The notes beneath the pieces were generated by a model. That model was given only the letters and a program-made list of their open reading frames with translations. It had not been told where the DNA came from and ran no database searches. Shown here in pieces: positions 9,295 through 18,107 of a stretch of 64,000 nucleotides of DNA (position 1 is the stretch's first letter; each line of letters begins with the position of its first letter). Source of the stretch: Radicibacter daui (GTDB lineage: Bacteria; Pseudomonadota; Alphaproteobacteria; Radicibacterales; Radicibacteraceae); assembly GCA_030657355.1 (NCBI GenBank), contig CP131056.1, forward strand, positions 62,001 to 126,000. The letters are read 5' to 3'. A program made the translations under genes and the position numbers.

Positions 9295-11589
9295 TTAAAT
9301 CTTTATGCCATTCTCAAGAGCATACAGGCGCAGACGCTCCCGGAGCGAATGATGCGGATGGCGCATCAACTCACCCATCAGCGCCCGTACCTGGCCGACA
9401 TCCAGCGAACGCACCATCATCTTGATGCGGGCAACCGCCTGCGGCGGCATCGACAGCATCCGCACGCCCAGCGCCAGCAGCACCATGGCATCAAGCGGCC
9501 GTCCGCCCATCTCGCCGCACACCGTCACCGGCACGCCCGCCGCCTCGCACTTCTCCACCACATCCTTCAGCGCCAGCAGCATGGCGGTGGATAGCGGATC
9601 GTAACGGTTGGCAAGGCGCTGGTCGCCCCGGTCGCTGGCATAGAGGAACTGCATGAGATCGTTGGTGCCGATGGAAATGAAATCGGCACCGCCCGGTACG
9701 CCTGCCAGCATCGGCAACTGCCAGATGATCGACGGCACCTCCAGCATCATGCCGACCTTGATGTCGGACGGCACGGCGCCGCCGTCGGCAAGCCGGCGGG
9801 CAATTTCCCGGTCCAGCAGCGCTCGGGCGGCGAAGAACTCCGACGCCTCGGTAATCATGGGGAACATGATGCGCAGCGGTGCCCGCCGCTCGCTGGCGGC
9901 GGCCAGCAGGGCGCGCAGCTGCTTGCGCAGCATCGCCGGGCGGTCGAGCCCCATGCGGATCGCCCGCCAGCCCAGTGCCGGGTTCTCGGCATTGTCTTCG
10001 GGGAAGTAGGGCAGCTTCTTGTCGCCGCCGACATCCAACGTCCGGAAGGTCACCGGCCGGCCGGCAGCCTGATCGAACACCTTGCCGTAAAGCTCGGTCT
10101 GCGCACTGACGGCCGGATACTGCGAGCGCACCATGAAGGGGATTTCGGTGCGATAGAGGCCGACGCCAGCCGCACCGGTCTCCTCCAGGGCGGCAAGGTC
10201 GATCAGCATGCCGGCATTGAGCAGGATGGTGGCGCGCACGCCGTCCTTGCTGATGGCCGGCAGACTGGCCATGGCCGCGTAGTTCTTGCGCTCCTCGGCA
10301 CGGAACCGCAGCGTCTTGCGGTAGCCGCTTTCCACCTCGTCTCCAGGACGCACATAGACCTGCGCGTGATCGCCATCGACGATCAGCGGATCAAGCGGAT
10401 CGATGCGCGAGAGCGCATCCTCGCAGCGGCCGATGACGGGGATACCCAGCGCGCGGGCAATGATGGCGACGTGGCTGGTGGGCGAGCCTTCCTCAAGGAT
10501 AAGACCGCGCAGGCGGCTGCGGTCATAATCCAGAAGCTCGGCCGGGCCCATCGAGCGGGCAACCAGAATGACATCGTCCGGCAACGTGCCGTCCGCGGCT
10601 TCCGAGCGGCGGCCCTGCAGGTGATAAAGCAGGCGCTGCGCCACATCCTCGAAATCGAGCATGCGTTCGCGAATATAAGGGTCCGTCATCTGCGCGATGC
10701 GCAGGCGGGTGTCGGTCTGTACCTTCTGGATCGCCGCTTCGGCGGACAAGCCACCCAGGATGGCTTCGTGAATGCGCCGGGTCCAGCCGCGGTCGGCGGC
10801 CAGCATGCGGTAGGTCTCGAGAATGTCGAGATGCTCGCCGTCGCCCTGGTCGGCCGTCAGCCGCTCCAGCTCGTCGAGCGCCAGATGCATGGTGCTGAGC
10901 GCATCGTTGACGCGCTGGATCTCGACCTGCGGATCCTCGGCCACCATCTCGCGCACGGTGATCTGCGGCTGGTGCAGCACGGCAAGGCCAATGCCGATGC
11001 CCTCGTTCATCGTGACGCCGGCAAGGCGGGAGGGGCGCATGTCGCCATCGCCCGGCCCGGCGCCGATCTCGCCCTGGCTGACCAGCTCGCCGGCGGCGAT
11101 CAGCTCGGCCACCACCATGGCGATGGTCTGCAGAGTCTCGGTATCAAGCTCGGTATAGTCGCGCCGGTCCTTGTGCTGGATAACCAGCACGCCGCGCACG
11201 CGCCCGCCGCGCAGGATGGGCACACCGGCAAAACTCTGGAACGGATCTTCGCCGGTTTCCGGGCGGTAGGCGAACCGGGGATGGTTGCGCGCGTTGGAAA
11301 GCCGCACCGGTGCCTGATCGGCGGCAACAAGGCCAACAAGGCCTTCATTCACCGACATGCGGGTGACGTGCACAGCCTGTGGGTTAAGACCGACGGTGGC
11401 GAAGAGCTCCAGCACCTCGCCGGCGCGCATCACATAGACCGAGCACACATCGGCCACCATCTCGGCGGCGATAAGCTGCACGATCTTGTCGAGACGTGCC
11501 TGTGCCGTCCCTCCGGCGGCCATAACATCGCGCAGGCGCGAGAGAAGCCGCCGGGAGGCGGAGAAGGCGTCTTCCGCCGGGGCCGTCAA
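9295..11589 (-). CDS. ptsP: PEP-protein phosphotransferase PtsP (enzyme I-Ntr) with GAF domain
   Basis: First enzyme of the nitrogen-related phosphotransferase chain; it moves phosphate from PEP to NPr and so to EIIA-Ntr. The 764 residues match the family length. An N-terminal GAF domain (about 20-160) contains the family signature VCSVYVMRAGEVLELFATVG. A PTS-EI N-terminal domain follows, then the phosphohistidine segment EEGSPTSHVAIIARALGIP (about H373). The C-terminal PEP-binding barrel includes GLYRTEIPFM, FRTLDVGGDK and FISIGTNDLMQFL. The start is TTG at 11589, overlapping the TGA stop of the upstream gene as TTGA. The N-terminal residues from there (SRLRDVMAAGGTAQARLDKI) match the family start, so a later start is unlikely. 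Translational coupling is inferred. Confidence 0.94.
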   Translation of the reverse strand: MTAPAEDAFSASRRLLSRLRDVMAAGGTAQARLDKIVQLIAAEMVADVCSVYVMRAGEVLELFATVGLNPQAVHVTRMSVNEGLVGLVAADQAPVRLSNARNHPRFAYRPETGEDPFQSFAGVPILRGGRVRGVLVIQHKDRRDYTELDTETLQTIAMVVAELIAAGELVSQGEIGAGPGDGDMRPSRLAGVTMNEGIGIGLAVLHQPQITVREMVAEDPQVEIQRVNDALSTMHLALDELERLTADQGDGEHLDILETYRMLAADRGWTRRIHEAILGGLSAEAAIQKVQTDTRLRIAQMTDPYIRERMLDFEDVAQRLLYHLQGRRSEAADGTLPDDVILVARSMGPAELLDYDRSRLRGLILEEGSPTSHVAIIARALGIPVIGRCEDALSRIDPLDPLIVDGDHAQVYVRPGDEVESGYRKTLRFRAEERKNYAAMASLPAISKDGVRATILLNAGMLIDLAALEETGAAGVGLYRTEIPFMVRSQYPAVSAQTELYGKVFDQAAGRPVTFRTLDVGGDKKLPYFPEDNAENPALGWRAIRMGLDRPAMLRKQLRALLAAASERRAPLRIMFPMITEASEFFAARALLDREIARRLADGGAVPSDIKVGMMLEVPSIIWQLPMLAGVPGGADFISIGTNDLMQFLYASDRGDQRLANRYDPLSTAMLLALKDVVEKCEAAGVPVTVCGEMGGRPLDAMVLLALGVRMLSMPPQAVARIKMMVRSLDVGQVRALMGELMRHPHHSLRERLRLYALENGIKI

Positions 11590-12617
11590 GCCGCCCGCCC
11601 GTCACGGCCCGAAAGCGCCGCATTCGCCTGTTCCACCAGTTCGGTCAGGATTTCGGTGACCGGCTGCTCGCGGGTGACCATGCCGACGCTCTGGCCCGCC
11701 ATCAGTGAGCCGGTTTCCACATCGCCATCCACCACGGCACGGCGCAAGGCGCCGGCCCAGAAATGCTCGATCTCCAGTTGCGCCTCGCTCTGGCTCAGCT
11801 CCCCTCGATCGAAGCGGCCGATGACCTCACGCTGTTTTTCCATGAACAGGCGCGTGCCGTCATTGGCAAGGGCGCGCACCGGGATAACCGGGAAACGCGG
11901 GTCGATCTGCGAGGTAGGCATGGCGTCACGCGCAGCGGCACGGATGAAAGCGCGCTTGAAGTTCTCATGCGCGATGCATTCGCTGGCACAGACGAAGCGG
12001 GTGCCAAGCTGCACGCCGGCCGCGCCCATCTCGAGATAGGAGATGATGGCTTCGCCGCGGCCGATGCCGCCGGCCACGAACACCGGCACGTCGCGCATGA
12101 CCGGCAGGATCTCCTGCGCGAGGACCGCCGTGGAAACCGGGCCGATATGGCCGCCAGCCTCGGAACCCTCGATCACCAGCGCATCGGCGCCGTCGCGGGC
12201 CAGTTTCCTGGCCAGCACCACGGCCGGCGCAAAACAGATGACCTTGGCGCCGCCTTCCTTCAGGCGGCGGATCGACGCGGTCTTGGGCAGGCCGCCAGCC
12301 AGCACGACATGCCCGACCTTCAGCTCGAGGCACACCTCGATCAGCTGGTCGAGGCGCGGATGCATGGTGATGAGATTGACGCCGAAGGGCCGGCTGGTCA
12401 GCGCCCGCGTGCCCTCAATCTCCGCGCGCAAGAGCTCGGGCGTCATCGACCCGGAGGCCAGCACGCCGAAGGCCCCGGCATTGGAGAGGGCGGCAACGAG
12501 GTGCCGCTCGCTCACCCAGGTCATTGCCCCGCCCAGAATCGCAAGCTCGCAGCCGAGGAAATCAGCGCCGCGCTGCCAGAGGGACGAGAGACCTTTCGAG
12601 ACCGAAAACTGCGCCAT
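11586..12617 (-). CDS. Nitronate monooxygenase / 2-nitropropane dioxygenase-family flavoprotein
   Basis: FMN-dependent TIM-barrel enzyme of the NMO/FabK family, 343 residues. Visible family features are AILGGAMTWVSERHLVAA near the N-terminus, GVLASGSMTPE, the FMN-site histidine segment VIEGSEAGGHIG, PVFVAGGIGRGEA and GAAGVQLGTRFVCASE. Substrate specificity (nitronate, enoyl-ACP or other) cannot be decided from sequence. The frame begins ten codons earlier with ATG 12647, but only ATG 12617 is preceded by a purine-rich AGGGGG, so it is preferred. It is translationally coupled to ptsP through a TTGA overlap, an arrangement that suggests a shared transcript rather than a shared function. Confidence 0.85.
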   Translation of the reverse strand: MAQFSVSKGLSSLWQRGADFLGCELAILGGAMTWVSERHLVAALSNAGAFGVLASGSMTPELLRAEIEGTRALTSRPFGVNLITMHPRLDQLIEVCLELKVGHVVLAGGLPKTASIRRLKEGGAKVICFAPAVVLARKLARDGADALVIEGSEAGGHIGPVSTAVLAQEILPVMRDVPVFVAGGIGRGEAIISYLEMGAAGVQLGTRFVCASECIAHENFKRAFIRAAARDAMPTSQIDPRFPVIPVRALANDGTRLFMEKQREVIGRFDRGELSQSEAQLEIEHFWAGALRRAVVDGDVETGSLMAGQSVGMVTREQPVTEILTELVEQANAALSGRDGRAA

Positions 12618-12786
12618 TTCGTGCAAATGCCCCCTGTTGCCCAACATTTGTCAGCGAGGTTTCTGTCTCGACTTTTGCGTGCAGAGATTACCCTTTTGGA
12701 AGGGCTCTCACGCGCAGCATAGAACAATGCCGTGCCGGGGCGGTAGAGCTTAGGCACCGTAACGACGCCGCACCCGCCGGACCGGC

Positions 12787-12830
12787 AAAAAGCGAGGGGG
12801 CGCCGCCTGCTGAACGGCAGGGGCGCCCCT
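12787..12830 (-). terminator. Rho-independent terminator after lysC
   Basis: Read leftward: GGGGCGCC-CCTGC, a short loop, GCAGG-C-GGCGCCCC, then TCGCTTTTT. It begins eight bases after the lysC stop codon and has a single-base bulge. Confidence 0.85.
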
Positions 12831-12837
12831 TATCCTG

Positions 12838-14079
12838 TCAGGCCGCGTCGAGCCCGTAAGTGGTGTGCAGCGCGCGCACCGCGAGCTCTGCATATTCGGC
12901 CGCGATCAGCACACTCACCTTGATCTCGGAGGTCGAGATCACAAGAATGTTGATGCCCTTGTCGGCCAGCGTCTGGAACATGCTCTGGGCAACACCGGCA
13001 TGGCTGCGCATGCCAACGCCCACCACCGAGACCTTGACCACATTGGTGTCCTGCACCAGGCGCTCGTAACCGAGCGTGCCCTTGGCCTCTTCCAGCACCT
13101 TCACGGCGCGGGCGAGATCCGTCTTGGAGACGGTGAAGGTCATGTCGGTGACCGAGCCATCTTCGGAGATGTTCTGCACGATCATATCGACATTGATGGC
13201 CGCGCGGGTTAGCGGACCAAAGATGGAGGCTGCAACACCCGGACGATCGGGCACGCCGAGCAGGGTAACCTTCGCTTCATCGCGGCTGTAGGCAATGCCG
13301 CTTACCAGTGCCTGTTCCAAGATCTCGTCCTCGTCAACGACCAGGGTTCCGGGAAGATCGCTGCCGACCGCCGCGTCGAAGGACGACAGCACCTGCACGC
13401 GAACCTTGTGTTTCATCGCCATCTCGACCGAGCGCGTCTGCAGCACCTTGGCGCCGACGGAAGCGAGCTCGAGCATTTCCTCATAGGAGATGCGGCTTAC
13501 CTTCTTCGCCTTGGAGACGATGCGCGGGTCGGTGGTGTAGACGCCGTCGACATCAGTGTAGATGTCGCAGCGATCAGCCTCCAGCGCGGCAGCCAGCGCC
13601 ACCGCCGAGGTATCGGAGCCGCCGCGGCCGAGCGTGGTCACCCGGGCGTTGACCGGGGACAGGCCCTGGAAGCCCGGCACCACCGCCACTTCGCGGGTAT
13701 CCGCCATGCGGCGACGCACTTCGGCGCACTCGATATTGTTGATGCGGGCCTTGGCGTGGGTATCGTCGGTCATGATCGGCAGCTGCCAGCCCTGCCAGGA
13801 ACGGGCGGGAACGCCCGCCTGCTGCAAGGCCAGAGCCATCAGGCCCGACGTCACCTGCTCGCCGGAGGCGACAACGACATCATATTCGCGCGCATCATAG
13901 AGCGGCGCGATACTCTCTACATAACCAACCAGCTGGTTGGTGACGCCGGCCATCGCGGAGACGACAACCGCCACTTCGTGGCCGGCTTCCCACTCCTGTT
14001 TGACCTTCTGCGCCGCGGCCCGAATGCGGTCGACGTCCGCGACCGAGGTGCCGCCAAACTTCATGACGATGCGCGCCAT
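12838..14079 (-). CDS. lysC: Aspartate kinase
   Basis: Catalyses ATP-dependent phosphorylation of aspartate, the first step to lysine, threonine and methionine. The 413 residues fit the monofunctional alpha subunit of the LysC alpha-beta type. The N-terminus is MARIVMKFGGTSVAD; TLGRGGSDTSAVALAAAL and DIYTDVDGVYTTDPR are the kinase motifs. Two C-terminal ACT domains follow (about 265-410), with LLGVPDRPGVAASIFGPL and KVSVVGVGMRSHAGVA. The second half may also be made as a separate beta subunit from an internal start, as in relatives, but I cannot confirm that here. It is leftward, ends in a terminator, and is divergent from ubiG. Confidence 0.95.
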   Translation of the reverse strand: MARIVMKFGGTSVADVDRIRAAAQKVKQEWEAGHEVAVVVSAMAGVTNQLVGYVESIAPLYDAREYDVVVASGEQVTSGLMALALQQAGVPARSWQGWQLPIMTDDTHAKARINNIECAEVRRRMADTREVAVVPGFQGLSPVNARVTTLGRGGSDTSAVALAAALEADRCDIYTDVDGVYTTDPRIVSKAKKVSRISYEEMLELASVGAKVLQTRSVEMAMKHKVRVQVLSSFDAAVGSDLPGTLVVDEDEILEQALVSGIAYSRDEAKVTLLGVPDRPGVAASIFGPLTRAAINVDMIVQNISEDGSVTDMTFTVSKTDLARAVKVLEEAKGTLGYERLVQDTNVVKVSVVGVGMRSHAGVAQSMFQTLADKGINILVISTSEIKVSVLIAAEYAELAVRALHTTYGLDAA

Positions 14080-14438
14080 AGCTGCGTGGCTTCCTGCTTA
14101 AGTTCGGAACTCCGCCGCAAACGAGCAGCGGGCCGTCAATGATCACCCGCACGAAATCAAGCGGCCGGGACAAAAGCTAAGGCTTGAGGCCCCCTTGCTG
14201 GCCGCAGGCGGGCGGCCCATGCATACTGGACCGCAGGCGCACTGACAACCGGCATCCGGAGCCAGAGGAAAGGCTTCTTGACGGTTTGGTGATCCCACTC
14301 ACCCGCCGGGCCGTAAATGCCGGTGGCAGTGGACAAAAGCAGGCAAGGCGCGTAACCGCCTGCCTTGAAGGAAGATCATTGGCCTTTCCGGGTTCGTGCC
14401 CTGCCGCCGGAAGGCTATATCGAAGGAGCAGCGACCCC
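14080..14438. other. Intergenic region between divergent lysC and ubiG
   Basis: This stretch of 359 bases has no recognisable gene. It should hold both promoters. The frame of ubiG remains open through it, but the residues do not resemble UbiG and the GTG at 14439 has the only good ribosome binding site. No lysine riboswitch-like fold was recognised by eye. Confidence 0.5.
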
Positions 14439-15215
14439 GTGCCGGCTATCAGCGACACCTCCGCCAGCGCCCGCAGCAGCGTCGATCCTGCTGAAATCGC
14501 CCGCTTTTCCGCCATCGCTGCGGAATGGTGGAATCCGCATGGCAAATTCGCCCCGCTCCACCGGCTGAACCCGGCGCGCATCCGCTATATCCGCGACCGT
14601 ATCTGCGCCGCCTTCGGGCGGGATCCGGAAGCGGAAAGGCCGCTGGAGGGGCTGCGCCTTCTGGATGTCGGTTGTGGCGGCGGGCTTGTTGCCGAACCAC
14701 TCTGCCGCCTTGGCGCCACCGTGACTGCCATCGATGCCGATCCGCAAACGGTGGGCGTTGCCGCCACCCATGGCCGGGAAATGGGCCTCGCGATTGAGTA
14801 TGTGGCCACCAGCGCGGAAGCCCTGGCCGCTGAAATCGCCGCCGGCAAGCGCCCGGCCTTCGATGTGGTGCTGGCGCTGGAGATCGTCGAGCATGTCAGC
14901 GATGTCGACTTCTTTACCGGCACGCTGGCGAGCCTGCTTGGACCCGGCACACTTCTGGTGATGTCGACCCTCAACCGCACGCCCAAATCCTGGCTTTTTG
15001 CCATTGTCGGCGCCGAATGGGTCCTGCGCTGGCTGCCGCGCGGCACCCATGAGTGGAAGAAGTTTCTGAAACCGTCCGAGCTTGCCCGCTCGCTCGAGAC
15101 CGCCGGCCTGACCCCGACCGAAACTGTCGGGCTGGTGATGGAGCTGACCGGCAGCTTCCGCATCGAACCACGCGATCTCGACGTCAATTACATGATGCTG
15201 GCGCGCAAGCCGTAA
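14439..15215 (+). CDS. ubiG: Ubiquinone biosynthesis O-methyltransferase UbiG
   Basis: SAM-dependent methyltransferase that performs the two O-methylations of ubiquinone synthesis; 258 residues. The family signature near the N-terminus is SSVDPAEIARFSAIAAEWWN with PHGKFAPLHRLNPARI. The SAM site is LLDVGCGGGLVAEPL. The acidic loop AIDAD follows, then LALEIVEHVSDVDFF, MSTLNRTPKSWLFAIVGAE and the C-terminal DVNYMMLARK. The start is GTG 14439 because AAGGAG ends ten bases upstream and the product begins at the family's usual position; the frame is open far upstream without similarity. Confidence 0.95.
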   Translation: MPAISDTSASARSSVDPAEIARFSAIAAEWWNPHGKFAPLHRLNPARIRYIRDRICAAFGRDPEAERPLEGLRLLDVGCGGGLVAEPLCRLGATVTAIDADPQTVGVAATHGREMGLAIEYVATSAEALAAEIAAGKRPAFDVVLALEIVEHVSDVDFFTGTLASLLGPGTLLVMSTLNRTPKSWLFAIVGAEWVLRWLPRGTHEWKKFLKPSELARSLETAGLTPTETVGLVMELTGSFRIEPRDLDVNYMMLARKP

Positions 15216-15236
15216 GGGTACCCGCCTGCCGGCAGA

Positions 15237-15629
15237 TCACTGGCAGGCGATGACCACCGGATCGACCGACAGACCGCGCGTATCGAGCGGAATGACCCGG
15301 ACCGGTGCCACGCCGTCGCGCTCAAAACCCAGTGCCTTCGCCGCAGGCTTGCTGACATCGATGATGCGCCCGCGCACAAAGGGGCCGCGATCGCTGATCC
15401 GCACGACGACCGAACGGCCGTTATCGAGATTTTCGACCAGCGCGCGGCTGCCAATCGGCAGGGCTACATGGGCTGCTGCCGGATAGGCATAGGCCATATC
15501 GCGCTTGTGGGCGTTGTACCAGGAGGCTTCGCCGCACTGGACAGCCCCCGCCGCCGTAAAAGGATGAAGAATAACAAGTGCTGCCAGGGCTGCACTGAAC
15601 GCAGCTCCCGCCCGGCGAACGATACGCAT
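15237..15629 (-). CDS. RlpA-like secreted double-psi beta-barrel protein
   Basis: Small exported protein (130 residues) with a signal peptide (MRIVRRAGAAFSAALAALVI... ending near TAAGA). One RlpA-type double-psi beta-barrel covers most of the mature protein: EASWYN, then LPIGSRALVENLDNGRSVVV, RISDRGPFVRGRIIDVSK and AAKALGF. RlpA proteins are septal lytic transglycosylases acting on denuded glycan, but this protein lacks the SPOR domain of full-length RlpA, so it may be an enzyme without its own septal targeting. The start ATG 15629 puts the signal peptide at the N-terminus; the open frame extends 26 codons further without meaning. Confidence 0.85.
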   Translation of the reverse strand: MRIVRRAGAAFSAALAALVILHPFTAAGAVQCGEASWYNAHKRDMAYAYPAAAHVALPIGSRALVENLDNGRSVVVRISDRGPFVRGRIIDVSKPAAKALGFERDGVAPVRVIPLDTRGLSVDPVVIACQ

Positions 15630-15951
15630 GCCGGCCCCCCGATTTTGCCAGTTGCCCCGCCTTCGGTGGATCGGACAAGCCCCCGCCTGCATCCACGAAG
15701 TTAACAATTGGTAAACAAAATCGGCACCAGCATCAATCGGGAATTATGGGTAATGCAGCACAAGGGCTTGCGATTTCCCGTCGATTCACCCGCAAGTCAT
15801 TGAGAATAAAGCAGTCCGCAGCAGACGTTTTGCATCCGGCGAGATGCAGAAAACATAAGGGCCCGTGCCGGGACGGCATCATCAACGCCGCCCAGCACGA
15901 GCCCCTTTTCAGCGAAATCAGAAACTTGCCCCTTGGCAGGGTCAATACCGC
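15630..15951. other. Intergenic region with DUF1127 terminator-like stem
   Basis: Apart from the imperfect stem at 15859-15905 I see no gene. The part from 15695 to 15860 is less GC-rich than its surroundings and probably contains the promoter of the leftward RlpA-like gene. Confidence 0.45.
15859..15905 (-). terminator. Probable terminator after the DUF1127 gene
   Basis: A long imperfect stem, 15859-15877 with 15887-15905, contains G-U pairs and one bulge. Read leftward it is followed by TTATGTTTTC. It lies 47 bases past the DUF1127 stop. Confidence 0.55.
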
Positions 15952-16173
15952 TCAACGCCAGCTTCTGGGCAGGTCCCAGAATCGGCGGCTGATCTCCGCC
16001 TCGCGGTCCCATTCGCGCAGTCCGATATCGGAGAGCAGATGGTCCGGAAGTTCGATCAGTTGCCGGCGCGTGCGCCAGGCCATGTACATATGCCAGACCC
16101 GCCGCAGCGGATTGAAACCAGCTGCCCGCACCATCCGGGGGGCCGTCACGCAAACGCTCGTTCCCTGTGACAT
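15952..16173 (-). CDS. Small DUF1127 (YjiS-like) protein
   Basis: A 73-residue, basic, arginine-rich protein. The C-terminal 45 residues match the DUF1127 consensus: WRTRRQLIELPDHLLSDIGL, then REWDREAEISRRFW. In several alpha-proteobacteria such small proteins bind RNA or affect phosphate and carbon metabolism; the role here is unknown. The frame is open to 16296, but ATG 16173 is directly preceded by GGAGG at a spacing of five, which decides the start. It is divergent from a LysR-type regulator gene. Confidence 0.85.
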   Translation of the reverse strand: MSQGTSVCVTAPRMVRAAGFNPLRRVWHMYMAWRTRRQLIELPDHLLSDIGLREWDREAEISRRFWDLPRSWR

Positions 16174-16287
16174 GTTCACCTCCATCAAGGGCCCTGATCG
16201 CCAGCGCGGCTGCCAGGGGGTGAGCAACACCATGGAAAGGAGACTGCACCCGCCCTGTCGATTAGAGAAACGAATAGTCATGATAGC

Positions 16288-16297
16288 CGTGATCACG
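16288..16297. promoter_or_regulatory. Perfect palindrome in the DUF1127/LysR divergent promoter region
   Basis: CGTGATCACG is a ten-base perfect palindrome 40 bases before the LysR start codon and 114 bases before the DUF1127 start. LysR regulators commonly bind in such divergent regions. Short palindromes also occur by chance, so this is only a candidate. Confidence 0.3.
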
Positions 16298-16337
16298 TAT
16301 CTTGATGGCCTGACTTACTGACGGAGGAGGCTGCCCG

Positions 16338-17225
16338 ATGCCGCACAATATCGACATGGACCTGCTGCGCGCCTTTGCCGCCGTGGCCGATACAGGTGGT
16401 TTCTCGCGCGCTGCCAGCCTGCTGGGCCGCACACAATCGGCCGTCAGCATGCAGATCAAGCGCCTTGAAGACATGCTGGGGCAGCCCCTGCTCGACCGGT
16501 CGGGCAAGTCAGTGCTGCCGACAGCCCAGGGCGAATGCCTGATGGGCTATGCCCGGCGCATTCTTGATCTCAATGACCAGGCCTGGCAGGCCCTGACGAA
16601 GCAGGAACTGGAAGGCACGGTGCGCCTCGGTTGTCCGGACGATTACGCCGCCGCCTACCTGCCCTCGGTGCTCTCCAGCTTTGCGGTCACTCACCCCCGC
16701 GTGCGCGTGCAGGTGCACGGCGTATCCTCGGTCACGCTGATCGACATGGTGGCGCGCAACGAGCTGGACCTTGCCATAGCCACCCGCATCCCCGACCGTG
16801 AGCCGGGCGAGTTTCTGCTCAAGGACAGGCTGGTCTGGGTGGTCGCGCCGGGGTCTGATGTGCTGTCACGCGAGCCGGTGCCACTGTCTCTTGGCAGACC
16901 GACCTGCATCTTCCGTGCCCTGGCGCTGCCTTTGCTGGAAGAGGCCGGCGTGCGTTGGCAGATCGCCTATGAAAGCCAGTCCGCCAACGGCATGCAGTCG
17001 GCGGTCGAGGCGGGCCTCGCCACCATGCTGCTGCTGCGCTCAACCGTTCCCGCGCACCTCAAGGCGATTACCCACGCCCCCGGTTTGCCGCTGCTGCCGG
17101 AGCTGGATATGGCGCTGTTCCGCGCGCCCGGCGCCAGTAATGAGGTAACGCGCCGCCTGAGCGACCACATTCTTACCCAGATGCGAGGCCTCGGCGCCAA
17201 TCTGATGCGGAGCGAGGCGGCCTGA
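16338..17225 (+). CDS. LysR-family transcriptional regulator
   Basis: A 295-residue LTTR. The winged HTH is at residues 5-65: LLRAFAAVADTGGFSRAASL, then GRTQSAVSMQIKRLEDMLGQ and PLLDRSGKSVLPTAQGE. The substrate-binding domain starts at about residue 95 with GTVRLGCPDDYAAAYLPSVL and runs to the end. GGAGGAGG lies directly upstream of ATG 16338. It is divergent from the DUF1127 gene, a pairing seen in several alpha-proteobacteria, so it probably regulates that gene as well as itself. The inducer is unknown. Confidence 0.92.
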   Translation: MPHNIDMDLLRAFAAVADTGGFSRAASLLGRTQSAVSMQIKRLEDMLGQPLLDRSGKSVLPTAQGECLMGYARRILDLNDQAWQALTKQELEGTVRLGCPDDYAAAYLPSVLSSFAVTHPRVRVQVHGVSSVTLIDMVARNELDLAIATRIPDREPGEFLLKDRLVWVVAPGSDVLSREPVPLSLGRPTCIFRALALPLLEEAGVRWQIAYESQSANGMQSAVEAGLATMLLLRSTVPAHLKAITHAPGLPLLPELDMALFRAPGASNEVTRRLSDHILTQMRGLGANLMRSEAA

Positions 17226-17252
17226 TCAGGGCCAGCCCGCTAACGACCAGGG

Positions 17253-17864
17253 TCAATAAAGCTCCTCTGCATAACGGCGGACCATCTCCTGCTGGCTTTC
17301 GACAGTTGCCGGTCCGCCGATCTGGTCACGCAGCATTTCTCCCATCGTCGCCACCGGTCGTTCGGCCGGCAGGGCCGCCGGATCCCACAGGCGCGAGCGC
17401 ATGAAGGCCTTGGCGCAGTGCAGATAGGCCCGGTTGACATGAATGCGGATGACAAGCCGCGCCGGCTTGCCGGCCTCGGCAAAGCGCTCGCACAGCGCCG
17501 CATCGTCATCCAGCTCCGCCCGGCCGCGCACCCGCAGCGTTTCATCCACGCCGGGAATCATGAACAGCAGGCCGATTTCCGGATCGGCGAGCAGGTTGAG
17601 CATGGTGTCGAGGCGGTTGTTACCCGGCCGGTCCGGCAGCAGCAGCGTTACCGCATCCTCCACCGTTACCGCTGCCCCCGGTGCGCCGCGCGGGGACAGG
17701 TCGAGCCCGCCATCCGGGCGCCGGGTCGAGATGACGCAGAAGGGCGACAGTCTGATGAAGCGCTGGCAATGCGCATCAAGCTGCGCCAGCTCCTTGGCGA
17801 TGGAGCGCCCCCTGGGCTCGGCATAAATCGTCCGCAGGGCGGCTTCAGTGGTGATTCGGGCCAT
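17253..17864 (-). CDS. Pyridoxamine 5'-phosphate oxidase-fold FMN protein
   Basis: A 203-residue flavin-binding split-barrel protein. FCVISTRRPDGGLDLSPRGA and LLLPDRPGNNRLDTMLNLLA are the FMN-contact segments of a PNPOx-like subfamily. The C-terminal part (INRAYLHCAKAF-like, here HVNRAYLHCAKAFMRSRLW) is also typical. True pyridoxine oxidase is not implied; relatives are oxidoreductases of unknown substrate. The start ATG 17864 has GGGAG at spacing eight; ATG 17894 is in frame but lacks a site. It converges with the LysR gene and is divergent from thrS. Confidence 0.82.
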   Translation of the reverse strand: MARITTEAALRTIYAEPRGRSIAKELAQLDAHCQRFIRLSPFCVISTRRPDGGLDLSPRGAPGAAVTVEDAVTLLLPDRPGNNRLDTMLNLLADPEIGLLFMIPGVDETLRVRGRAELDDDAALCERFAEAGKPARLVIRIHVNRAYLHCAKAFMRSRLWDPAALPAERPVATMGEMLRDQIGGPATVESQQEMVRRYAEELY

Positions 17865-18107
17865 CGGCGGCTCCCTTCCCTTCGCGTGGGCCATGTTCCT
17901 GTGTCGACCGGCATCATGCGCCGGCCGCTCCAGCTGATGAAGCTCCGATCAGCCCCTCTCCGTGGCTCGGATAATTGACAGCCATAGCGCGTGGAACTAC
18001 TTACACCGGCATCGAGCACCCCTCGCCACGCTTGGTTTGCGCGGGAGACGGTGGAATCGGGAGCTGGCCGTGGTAGGGCCGATCCCGCATATAAAGAGGC
18101 ATCCAAG

